This document shows positions 14,280-20,471 of a stretch of DNA of 20,471 nt, piece after piece. The DNA is from Cacconaster sp033811195 (GTDB taxonomy: Bacteria > Bacteroidota > Bacteroidia > Bacteroidales > UBA932). Numbering within the stretch: the first letter of the stretch is position 1; the number at the start of each line of letters is the position of its first letter. Position numbers and translations under genes: made by a program. Location: the NCBI GenBank assembly GCA_033811195.1, contig JAPXOZ010000026.1:1-20471 (forward strand), given 5' to 3'. The notes beneath the pieces are model-generated. The model saw nothing but the letters and a program-made list of their open reading frames with translations. It had not been told where the DNA came from and did no database searches.

Positions 14280-14585
14280 TTAAAATTGTTTGATAATTTC
14301 CGCAACAGATTTATCATTTTCCTGTTGCATCTCTATGTGAAGTCTATCCAGTATAGCTTTGGCTTTGCCACCAAATTCACTTGCGACAACCTTGGTAACC
14401 CCCTTTGAAGCGATAAACTCTACCGCTTTGGGTCCGGCTCCATCTGAAGCATCCCTGGCAGGATTGGCAAAGAAGTCGGTGGTCTTGGTATCGGTGTCGT
14501 GAATGGCAAAATAAGCACAACGTCCAAAACGACTATCTATTTTGGATTCCAAACTATTTCCTTCGGATGTAATTGCTATTTTCAT
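14280..14585 (-). CDS. NifX-like dinitrogenase iron-molybdenum cofactor domain protein
   Basis: A 101-aa single-domain protein with the NifX/ORP fold: M-K-I-A-I-T-S-E-G-N, then D-S-R-F-G-R-C-A-Y-F-A-I (17-28) and K-V-V-A-S-E-F-G-G-K-A (65-75). It is a paralogue of the 112-aa protein at 13521-13859 and shares the R/H-F-G-x-C-A-Y-F-A-I motif with it. Its ATG lies two bases after the stop of the DUF134 gene, so the pair is translationally coupled. By analogy to Desulfovibrio ORP it may carry a Mo-, Cu- or Fe-containing cluster; the metal cannot be told from sequence. Confidence 0.88.
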   Translation of the reverse strand: MKIAITSEGNSLESKIDSRFGRCAYFAIHDTDTKTTDFFANPARDASDGAGPKAVEFIASKGVTKVVASEFGGKAKAILDRLHIEMQQENDKSVAEIIKQF

Positions 14586-14587
14586 AT

Positions 14588-15004
14588 TTATTCGTTTTTA
14601 TTTAGATTATATCTCATTCGTTTGCCCTCTCCGGCAACATCGGGCCTGTGATGGTGTCTACCCATCCCCCTTCCATGCCTTCCCGGGCCGATTCTCTCAT
14701 TTTCTTTAATTCTGGTTATAACTTCTTCACAACAATTGATGTCAATAATTTTACCCTCTACGATGGCTTGCGCTATTTTCTGAACGGCACAATTATAGAT
14801 CCGCGTAAAAGTGGGGCGCGATATTTCCATTCTTTCCGCACCCTCTTCCTGCAACAATTTGTCGTAAGCAGCTAATTTGAATGCCTCATACTCGTCATGT
14901 TCGATAATCACTCTCTCCAGTTCTCTCAACGGAACTCCAACCGGCTTGAAACACATCACTTCCGGTAAACTTTGTATTCTTCGGCATTTCTTTGGTCTCG
15001 GCAT
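14588..15004 (-). CDS. DUF134 family helix-turn-helix DNA-binding protein
   Basis: A 138-aa protein opening M-P-R-P-K-K-C-R-R-I, the DUF134 signature. D-E-Y-E-A-F-K-L (about 37-44) and E-R-M-E-I-S-R-P-T-F-T-R-I (57-69) follow, forming a sigma-70 region 4-like helix-turn-helix. DUF134 proteins sit beside NifX-like genes in many anaerobes and probably regulate them. After about residue 105 there is an added Gly/His/Arg-rich tail (G-R-H-G-R-G-M-G-R-H-H-H-R-P) that could bind metal, giving a possible metal-sensing regulator; that is inference. It is the first gene of the cluster, and no clear TAnnTTTG box lies between it and prx, so read-through from the prx promoter is possible. Confidence 0.88.
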   Translation of the reverse strand: MPRPKKCRRIQSLPEVMCFKPVGVPLRELERVIIEHDEYEAFKLAAYDKLLQEEGAERMEISRPTFTRIYNCAVQKIAQAIVEGKIIDINCCEEVITRIKENERIGPGRHGRGMGRHHHRPDVAGEGKRMRYNLNKNE

Positions 15005-15024
15005 ATTTCAATCTATTTATTAAT

Positions 15025-15052
15025 CATAACCCGCACGGGAGCGCGGGTTATG
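15025..15052. terminator. hairpin between prx and the DUF134 gene, weak terminator or attenuator
   Basis: CATAACCCGC (15025-15034) pairs perfectly with GCGGGTTATG (15043-15052) around an 8-nt loop. No proper T-run follows on either strand, so full termination is doubtful. It may allow partial read-through from prx into the cluster, or end or protect the prx mRNA. Confidence 0.5.
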
Positions 15053-15067
15053 CTTCAATTAAATAAA

Positions 15068-15781
15068 CTACTTCTTATAAAGTTTCTTTTCAATCTCTTC
15101 CTTAGGAAGTTTCTTGGTGCAGAAGAACCAGTCGTAGCAGGTCATTTCGCCATCTTTACCTTCCATTCGCTCTTTTGCCTTTCCGCAAGAACCGGCTGTA
15201 GGTACGATAACATCGTCTCCGGGATGCCAATCGGCAGGCAAAGCAACGCCAAACTTGTCAGCTGTCTGGAGACCGATAAGTACACGTTTCAATTCCCTGA
15301 AATTGCGTCCCAACGACAAAGGATAATAGATGATGGTGCGGATTATTCCCTTAGGGTCGATGAAAAATACCGCACGAACTGCCTTGGTAGTACTTTCACC
15401 CGGCTGAACCATGCCATATTTTTGGGCAATTTCCATCGTAATATCTTCGATGAGCGGGAAAGTTACTTCCACGTTCTTCATTCCCTTGTACTCGATCTTT
15501 TCCTTAATGGTACGCAACCAGGCAATGTGGCTGTACAGACCGTCAATTGACAAACCGATCAACTGACAATTAAGATCGTCAAATTCTTTTTGCATGGTCG
15601 CGAATGTCATGAACTCCGACGTACATACGGGAGTAAAGTCAGCGGGGTGGCTAAATAGAATAGTCCATTTCCCCTCAAAATCAGCAGGAAAATTTATGTT
15701 ACCCTGAGTAGTAACGGCCTTGAATGCAGGCGCCTTATCACCGATGCGCGGCATTACGTTAATGTCTTGAATTGTATCCAT
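15068..15781 (-). CDS. peroxiredoxin, Prx6/archaeal type with C-terminal CxDWxFC motif
   Basis: A 237-aa cytosolic thiol peroxidase that reduces hydrogen peroxide and organic peroxides. The peroxidatic cysteine is C53 in P-A-D-F-T-P-V-C-T-S-E; the catalytic Thr (T50) and Arg (R136, in K-A-V-R-A-V-F) are present. The C-terminus carries C-Y-D-W-F-F-C (C215, C221), the resolving-cysteine motif of archaeal-type Prx6 enzymes such as Aeropyrum Tpx. An extra Cys lies at C199. Such enzymes are common in anaerobes. Upstream is a strong -33/-7 promoter with a palindrome in the spacer, pointing to regulated expression. The ORP-like cluster follows on the same strand after a hairpin. Confidence 0.93.
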   Translation of the reverse strand: MDTIQDINVMPRIGDKAPAFKAVTTQGNINFPADFEGKWTILFSHPADFTPVCTSEFMTFATMQKEFDDLNCQLIGLSIDGLYSHIAWLRTIKEKIEYKGMKNVEVTFPLIEDITMEIAQKYGMVQPGESTTKAVRAVFFIDPKGIIRTIIYYPLSLGRNFRELKRVLIGLQTADKFGVALPADWHPGDDVIVPTAGSCGKAKERMEGKDGEMTCYDWFFCTKKLPKEEIEKKLYKK

Positions 15782-15833
15782 AATAATAGGTTTAAAAATT
15801 TTTAATAATCAATGAATTCTTTCTAATTTTTTA

Positions 15834-15865
15834 CAAAGATAATGAACCTTTGTTCATAATCCAAA
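15834..15865 (-). promoter_or_regulatory. promoter of the peroxiredoxin gene
   Basis: Minus-strand TATCTTTG (15834-15841) fully matches the -7 consensus, and TTTGG (15861-15865) lies 19 bp upstream. The ATG at 15781 is about 46 nt below the expected start of transcription. Confidence 0.7.
15842..15857. promoter_or_regulatory. palindrome in the prx promoter spacer, candidate operator
   Basis: ATGAAC-CTTT-GTTCAT is a perfect 6-bp inverted repeat, extended by two more pairs beyond one mismatch. It fills the spacer between the -33 and -7 boxes, where a bound repressor would block RNA polymerase. Confidence 0.5.
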
Positions 15866-16068
15866 TTTTTTTGAAATTATTTTGAATTATTTTAAATAAA
15901 TCTGCAACAATCCTTCAGTTTATTATCAATAAGAGGCTTACGTTGCCTTTAAAGAGGCATTTATAATGATGAAACAAGCATAAATCTCATGGTTATTAAC
16001 AGATAATCTCGAAAAAAGGAGCATTCATTGAGCAATTATTGATATCTTAGCATCTTGAAACTTAAAAG

Positions 16069-17079
16069 ATGAAAGAAATGAAACTATTTCGAATTATTTT
16101 CGTGGCCGCTCTACTGGCCGCTCCTTGTGCAATTCACGCACAGGATAGCCTAAATAAAGACTATTTCAAGCTGAAAGGCTATCTCCAAGGAGGCTTTAAT
16201 GTTGATGATGAAGGAGAAAATACGTTCTACCTGAAAAGAGCAGTACTAACTCTTTCAGGAGATGTCTACAAAAAAAATGAATCGAAGTTCGATTATCAAC
16301 TTATGGTAAATATGGCAGGCTCTCCCAATATTTTGGAGATGTGGGTGAGATACTCTCCTATTCGGGAATTTGGCATGCAACTAGGCCAGTTCAAGATACC
16401 TCTGAGCATTGAAAATACCGATCGTAGTCCTACAACAATAGAAATGATCGAGTATTCATTACCGGTAGAGAAACTGGTCAGGAGTGGCAGGGACATTACC
16501 GGCATAAATACTTCAGGCCGTGATATAGGTTTCAAGGTATTCGGAAGTCTGTTTCACCAAGAACATCACAGCATAGTAAGTTATGATATAGGAGTCTTTA
16601 ACGGCAACGGCACCAATAGAAGAGATAATGACGGTCGTAAGGATATCATTGCCCGCATCAAAGTCTCACCTATAAGGTATCTCACAATCGCCGGATATTA
16701 CCAGAACGGCAGCGTAAAAGCGAACCACATTGAGGGAAGTATTGTTACCAGATATGGCGGAGGCGTATACTATGATAACAATAAAATAATGGTTCGCAGC
16801 GAATATATAGGCGGTCAGACCGGAAAATTCCTATCGGAGGGAGTCTACCTGACATCCGGATATTGGATTACCGATAAATTTATGGCATTGGGACGAGCGG
16901 ACTACTTCAAACTACAGAGAGATTTAAAAGATAGGGAAATGTTCTACACGCTGGGATTTATATACACACCCTGGAAAAATCTTCGTCTCCAGCTTAACTA
17001 TACTCTACAAGAGTTCGCATCTCCGGCTGACAAATCATATAGCAGCCTATTCAATTTTATGGCAACCGCCATGTTCTAA
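16069..17079 (+). CDS. outer-membrane porin, phosphate-selective porin O/P-like
   Basis: A 336-aa beta-barrel porin. The start at 16069 (or the ATG at 16078) opens a signal peptide ending A-I-H-A-Q. The mature protein begins with F-K-L-K-G-Y-L-Q-G-G-F and has alternating polar/hydrophobic strands, F-Y-L-K-R-A, the conserved G-Q-F-K-I-P-L-S motif near 107-114, and D-I-G-F-K-V-F-G. It ends in Phe (A-T-A-M-F), the usual barrel-insertion signal. It fits the OprO/P (porin_O_P) family, though somewhat short for it. Specificity for phosphate is not implied; many Bacteroidota members pass other anions. The exporter gene YeiH follows after only 10 bp, so the porin probably serves the same solute. Confidence 0.85.
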   Translation: MKEMKLFRIIFVAALLAAPCAIHAQDSLNKDYFKLKGYLQGGFNVDDEGENTFYLKRAVLTLSGDVYKKNESKFDYQLMVNMAGSPNILEMWVRYSPIREFGMQLGQFKIPLSIENTDRSPTTIEMIEYSLPVEKLVRSGRDITGINTSGRDIGFKVFGSLFHQEHHSIVSYDIGVFNGNGTNRRDNDGRKDIIARIKVSPIRYLTIAGYYQNGSVKANHIEGSIVTRYGGGVYYDNNKIMVRSEYIGGQTGKFLSEGVYLTSGYWITDKFMALGRADYFKLQRDLKDREMFYTLGFIYTPWKNLRLQLNYTLQEFASPADKSYSSLFNFMATAMF

Positions 17080-17089
17080 AAGCTGAATA

Positions 17090-18376
17090 ATGAGTAAAGT
17101 AAAAGAAAAGCTTAGAACGGAAGATTGGGTAACCGTATGGATGAGTATTCCGCTGCTTCTGATAGCATTACTTATCCCTAAATATATTCCGAGCGTACCC
17201 TCCACCCTCACTACATGGACCGCCTGGGGCCAGATTGGTATTCTTTTCGTAATCGTATTTGTGGTACTCTATGTAGGGCAGGCAATTATGGGACGCAAGT
17301 TAAAAGGGATGCTTCCCTCGCTGATTGTGATCTTCGCCCTTTCTCTTATTGCCCAAGTTATTGCCAAGATACCGACAATCAAGTACTATGGACTGGAGTC
17401 CGTTTTCTTTTCAGTGATATTGGGTCTTTTGATCCGCAATCTATTTAAGATTCCCGAATGGATGAAACCCGCAATCCAAGGTGAGTTTTTCATCAAAATA
17501 GGCGTCGTGTGCCTCGGGGCCACAATACTCTTCAGTGAAGTGATGAAGTCCGGCATATTTGGTCTCATCCAGGCGGTGCTTGTGGTGGCCAGTGTCTGGT
17601 TTTTCGCCTTCTGGATTTCCAAAAAGTTCGGAGTCGACGAGAAGAGTGGAATGATCCTCTCCAGCGGTGTCTCCATTTGCGGTGTTTCCGCTTGTATCAC
17701 GGCCGCGAGAGTTGCCGGAGGCGAAGATAAGAAGCTCTCCTATATAGTGTCGGTGGTGCTGATTGTAGTGGTTGCTATGATCTACCTGATGCCCTGGCTG
17801 GCCAATATGATACTGCCACTGCTGATTGAAGATACTCATCTGATGCAGGAAGTAGCCGGAGCCTGGATCGGAAGCACTGTGGATACTACTTCCGGAGTTG
17901 CAGCTTCCAGCGCCATCCACAGCGAAGTGGCCAATCAGAGTGCGATGATCATCAAGGCTGCGCAGAATGTACTTATCGGTGTAGTTGCTTTTTTCATAGC
18001 CCTTTATCTCTCCGCAAGAGGCGAAAAGGGCACATCGCAGCGCCCCTCCATTGGTATTGTTTGGGAAAAATTTCCCAAATTTATAATAGGTTTTGTGCTG
18101 GCTTCACTGATCTTCAGTATCATTCAAGCCAACGGCCTCTTCACTCCCGATAGCAAAGGGAAACTTCTCGAACCGGGAGTTGCAAAAAACTTCGCAAATC
18201 TCTTCTTCTCGCTTGCTTTTGTCTGCATAGGGCTTGGCACACGGCTGAAAGAGATCATCTCCAGGGAAAACCGCAGAATCCTGTGGTCATTTCTCTGCGC
18301 ACAAGGATTCAACATCATTGTCACCTTTGTGATAGCCTATGTACTCTTCGGAGTGGTAAAACCGATGTTTGCCTGA
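17090..18376 (+). CDS. yeiH: YeiH/UPF0324 family putative sulfate exporter
   Basis: A 428-aa inner-membrane protein with about ten hydrophobic segments. The hallmark of the UPF0324 family is present: S-S-G-V-S-I-C-G-V-S-A-C-I-T-A-A-R (191-207), along with G-A-W-I-G-S-T-V-D-T-T-S-G-V-A and L-A-F-V-C-I-G-L-G-T-R near the C-terminus. The family is named putative sulfate exporter, but the substrate is not well proven. This copy is longer than many relatives because of an extra N-terminal hydrophobic stretch (about 15-65). It lies 10 bp after the porin and probably shares its transcript. It converges on trpB with only 14 bp between stop codons and no visible terminator there. Confidence 0.88.
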   Translation: MSKVKEKLRTEDWVTVWMSIPLLLIALLIPKYIPSVPSTLTTWTAWGQIGILFVIVFVVLYVGQAIMGRKLKGMLPSLIVIFALSLIAQVIAKIPTIKYYGLESVFFSVILGLLIRNLFKIPEWMKPAIQGEFFIKIGVVCLGATILFSEVMKSGIFGLIQAVLVVASVWFFAFWISKKFGVDEKSGMILSSGVSICGVSACITAARVAGGEDKKLSYIVSVVLIVVVAMIYLMPWLANMILPLLIEDTHLMQEVAGAWIGSTVDTTSGVAASSAIHSEVANQSAMIIKAAQNVLIGVVAFFIALYLSARGEKGTSQRPSIGIVWEKFPKFIIGFVLASLIFSIIQANGLFTPDSKGKLLEPGVAKNFANLFFSLAFVCIGLGTRLKEIISRENRRILWSFLCAQGFNIIVTFVIAYVLFGVVKPMFA

Positions 18377-18390
18377 TAGAGTAGCAGACT

Positions 18391-19740
18391 TTATTCTCCC
18401 ATAGATTTACGGACCTCCTCCGCTGAGAGTTCATAATCTACCAAGTCGCCCGCGATATAAAGGTCGTAGGCAGACATATCCATGAGACCATGACCGGAAA
18501 GGTTGAAGAGAATTGTCTTGGAGACACCCTCTTCTTTTGCCTTGTTGGCCTCCTTAATAGCGGCCGCAATAGCATGTGAGGACTCAGGGGCAGGAATAAT
18601 ACCTTCCACTCTGGCAAAAAGAGTTGCAGCCTCAAATGTCTCAAGCTGCTTGATATCCATTCCCTCCACTATACCGTCCTGCAGGAACTTACTCACAATC
18701 GTACCTGCACCGTGATAACGTAGACCGCCGGCATGGATATTGGCCGGTGTGAAGTTATGACCCAGTGTATACATGGGAAGCAATGGAGAGTATCCCGCTT
18801 CATCGGCGAAATCATATTTGAAAACACCTTTAGTAAGCTTCGGACAGGAGGCCGGCTCTGCGGCAATGAAACGAGTCTTACGCCCATTCTTTAAATTGTG
18901 ACGTAAGAAAGGGAAAGCTATACCGCTGAAATTGGATCCTCCACCGAAGCAACCGATCACAATATCGGGGTATTCTCCGGCAATCTCCATTTGCTTCTCA
19001 GCCTCAAGCCCTATAACAGTTTGGTGGAGAGCGACATGATTGAGCACGCTACCAAGCGAATATTTGCAATTGGGAGTCATCAATGCCAGTTCGATTGCCT
19101 CCGATACTGCCGTACCAAGACTTCCCTGGTGGTTGGGATGTGCCGTAATGATATCTTTGCCCGCACGTGTACTCATACTTGGAGATGCGATCACCTGTGC
19201 ACCATAAGTCTGCATAAGCGAACGTCTGTAGGGCTTCTGATGATAACTCAATTTAACCATATAGACCGCCAATTCAAGACCGAATGCCCTTGCGGCGTAG
19301 GAAAGCGCTGCACCCCATTGACCGGCTCCGGTCTCGGTAGTGACATTGGTTATTCCCTCTTGCTTGCAATAATAGGCCTGCGCAAGAGCTGTGTTGAGTT
19401 TGTGCGAACCTATGGGACTCACACTCTCATTTTTGAAATAGATGTGCGCCGGTGTATCGAGTGCCTTTTCCAGTCCGTAGGCCCTCACAAGAGGAGTGGG
19501 TCTGTAGTATTTATAGAGTTCCCTAACCTCTTCGGGGATCTCTATGAATGCATCGGTCTGGTTGAGTTCCTGCTCTGAACAAGCTCTGTTGAAAATAACT
19601 GCAAGGTCATCGACAGTGACCGGTTCCTTGGTTTTAGGATTGAGGATCGGCAGAGGCTTTTCAGGCATATCCGCCACAATATTGTACCACTGCGTGGGAA
19701 TATCTTTTTCACTCAGGAAAATTCTCTTCTGATTCTTCAT
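18391..19740 (-). CDS. trpB: TrpB2-type tryptophan synthase beta chain (PLP-dependent)
   Basis: A PLP enzyme that joins indole and serine into tryptophan. The ATG at 19740 (449 aa) is chosen over the frame opening at 19788, because it follows the promoter and starts K-N-Q-K-R-I-F-L-S-E as in relatives. K114 in G-S-H-K-L-N-T-A is the PLP lysine. T-E-T-G-A-G-Q-W-G (135-143) carries the catalytic Glu E136, and G-G-G-S-N near 265 binds the phosphate. The R-P-T-P-L motif (80-84) is present. The long N-terminus and Q-W-G place it in the TrpB2 group, which often stands apart from trpA, as here. It may salvage indole or serve as a serine/threonine-linked side enzyme; the role in this genome is inferred. 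Confidence 0.92.
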   Translation of the reverse strand: MKNQKRIFLSEKDIPTQWYNIVADMPEKPLPILNPKTKEPVTVDDLAVIFNRACSEQELNQTDAFIEIPEEVRELYKYYRPTPLVRAYGLEKALDTPAHIYFKNESVSPIGSHKLNTALAQAYYCKQEGITNVTTETGAGQWGAALSYAARAFGLELAVYMVKLSYHQKPYRRSLMQTYGAQVIASPSMSTRAGKDIITAHPNHQGSLGTAVSEAIELALMTPNCKYSLGSVLNHVALHQTVIGLEAEKQMEIAGEYPDIVIGCFGGGSNFSGIAFPFLRHNLKNGRKTRFIAAEPASCPKLTKGVFKYDFADEAGYSPLLPMYTLGHNFTPANIHAGGLRYHGAGTIVSKFLQDGIVEGMDIKQLETFEAATLFARVEGIIPAPESSHAIAAAIKEANKAKEEGVSKTILFNLSGHGLMDMSAYDLYIAGDLVDYELSAEEVRKSMGE

Positions 19741-19766
19741 AACTATTAGTTTGTGTGTTTGACCGG

Positions 19767-19797
19767 CAAAGATAGGCAACAGCCTCAAAAACTCAAA
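19767..19797 (-). promoter_or_regulatory. promoter of trpB
   Basis: Minus-strand TATCTTTG (19767-19774) is a full -7 match, with TTTG (19794-19797) 19 bp upstream. It lies 26 bp before the ATG at 19740, supporting that start. Confidence 0.7.
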
Positions 19798-19908
19798 GAG
19801 AAATGAGAATTATTTTCAAACAAACCATAGTTCAAATAACAATAAATCCGGCAGCATTTAGTAAGTTAGTGCGTATATATAATAATAAAGGGATTAATTT
19901 GTACAATT

Positions 19909-20337
19909 ATGAAAAGGCTGCTTTCTCTGGTAATAATGTCGCTTATGCTCGCATCTTGCGTTTCTCTCGAAGAAATTGTGGATGAATACCAGCTTTATGG
20001 TGAATGGTACGGAGTCACTGAATTTCAAAAAAACTCCAAAACCGAATATCTCTTAAAAACCGCAATATTTTCCAAAGATTGTAAAGAATGTACCGTGTAT
20101 ACGAGTATCTCCATGCTTAACGGATTTGATGAAGAAAAGCTTGTCGTAAGACTGATCGGTAGCAACCGACTTATATTAACCGAAGAGGGAAGTTACAAAG
20201 CACTTTACAAGATTAAATTAACAAAAGGTCATATCGGTTCGTTTGAAATGACTTGGAATAATCATACCAGGCTCGAAAAACAACATGTTCCCGACAAATC
20301 GCTAAGCGCTAGAATGGACATCCCTAAATGTCTCTGA
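19909..20337 (+). CDS. small lipoprotein of unknown function
   Basis: A 142-aa protein with a clear lipoprotein signal: M-K-R-L-L, a hydrophobic run, then the lipobox L-A-S-C with C17 as the lipidated residue. The acidic stretch just after the cysteine (S-L-E-E) could act as an export signal to the cell surface, as known for Bacteroidota. The mature part is rich in beta-strand pattern, with an opening Y-G-E-W-Y-G that recalls lipocalin-like folds; this is only suggestive. No known family is recognised. The near-match -7 box TTAATTTG (19894-19901) leaves almost no leader. A strong terminator follows, shared with the rRNA operon. Confidence 0.75.
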   Translation: MKRLLSLVIMSLMLASCVSLEEIVDEYQLYGEWYGVTEFQKNSKTEYLLKTAIFSKDCKECTVYTSISMLNGFDEEKLVVRLIGSNRLILTEEGSYKALYKIKLTKGHIGSFEMTWNNHTRLEKQHVPDKSLSARMDIPKCL

Positions 20338-20359
20338 GATGAGATGGTCATATTAAATA

Positions 20360-20405
20360 GAATAACAAAAGCCCCGACAACTGATGCTGTCGGGGCTTTC
20401 TAAAA
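20360..20405. terminator. strong bidirectional terminator between the lipoprotein gene and the rRNA operon
   Basis: AAAGCCCCGACA (20368-20379) pairs over 12 bp with TGTCGGGGCTTT (20388-20399), loop 8 nt. T-rich sequence follows on the minus strand (TTTTGTTATT) and a short T-run on the plus strand. It ends both the rRNA operon (minus) and the lipoprotein gene (plus). Confidence 0.92.
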
Positions 20406-20471
20406 GTTGGCGGCTACCTACTCTCCCACTTGGTGTAGCAGTACCATCGGCGTTGGTGAGCTTAACTTCTC
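20406..20471 (-). rRNA. rrf: 5S ribosomal RNA, partial (3' part)
   Basis: The reverse complement reads from GAGAAGTTAAGCTCACCAAC through GCCGATGGTACTGC to GGGAGAGTAGGTAGCCGCCA, the conserved 3' half of bacterial 5S rRNA. The 5' part runs off the window. It is probably the last gene of a 16S-23S-5S operon. The exact 3' end is uncertain by a few bases. Confidence 0.93.

Noticed and set aside
15944..15959. Near-palindrome TGCCT-N6-AGGCA between prx and the porin gene
   Set aside because: Short arms, no promoter box next to it, and AT-rich surroundings make chance likely.

Overview
The window looks like a chromosomal segment of an anaerobic Bacteroidota bacterium, most likely order Bacteroidales. 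Several promoters carry the Bacteroidota -7 box TAnnTTTG, often with a TTG/TTTG element about 19-20 bp upstream. Most genes lack a Shine-Dalgarno sequence. The proteins (SusD-free GH33 sialidase, OprO/P-type porin, methylglyoxal synthase, MgtE, CoA-disulfide reductase with a rhodanese tail, an ORP-like NifX/MinD cluster) and the partial 5S rRNA at the right edge agree with this. Genus cannot be fixed by reading alone.

Positions 1-6790 form an accessory region. It has a broken TIR-domain gene, a secreted sialidase, a lone XRE regulator with a candidate operator, a short AlbA_2-like ORF behind a good promoter, an ATPase with a TOPRIM-like C-terminus, an HsdM-like gene scrap, and a TcmP plus Gp37/Gp68 (DUF5131) pair. 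From about 2750 to 6690 the DNA is visibly AT-richer than the rest. The mixture of intact and decayed defence-type genes suggests a turnover hotspot. The tcmP reading frame is cut by one in-frame TGA that lies inside a perfect 30-bp palindrome.

Positions 6790-9545 hold housekeeping genes: mgtE (leader hairpin that would hide its Shine-Dalgarno), ogt and mgsA, closed by a bidirectional terminator. Positions 9560-11640 hold a CoA-disulfide reductase/rhodanese and a small GNAT protein, probably sharing one promoter at about 11770.

Positions 11800-15004 are a compact minus-strand cluster: DUF134 regulator, NifX-like protein, Gly/Arg-rich DUF5320 protein, second NifX-like protein, and two overlapping MinD-type ATPases each with a double [4Fe-4S] ferredoxin insert. 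This resembles the anaerobe-specific 'orange protein' (ORP) complex of sulfate reducers. An archaeal-type peroxiredoxin lies just upstream on the same strand, with a palindrome inside its promoter.

Positions 16069-18376 encode an outer-membrane porin and a YeiH-type exporter as a likely operon. They converge on a stand-alone TrpB2-type tryptophan synthase beta gene. A small lipoprotein follows, then a strong bidirectional terminator, and the 3' end of a 5S rRNA gene that closes an rRNA operon lying mostly outside the window.
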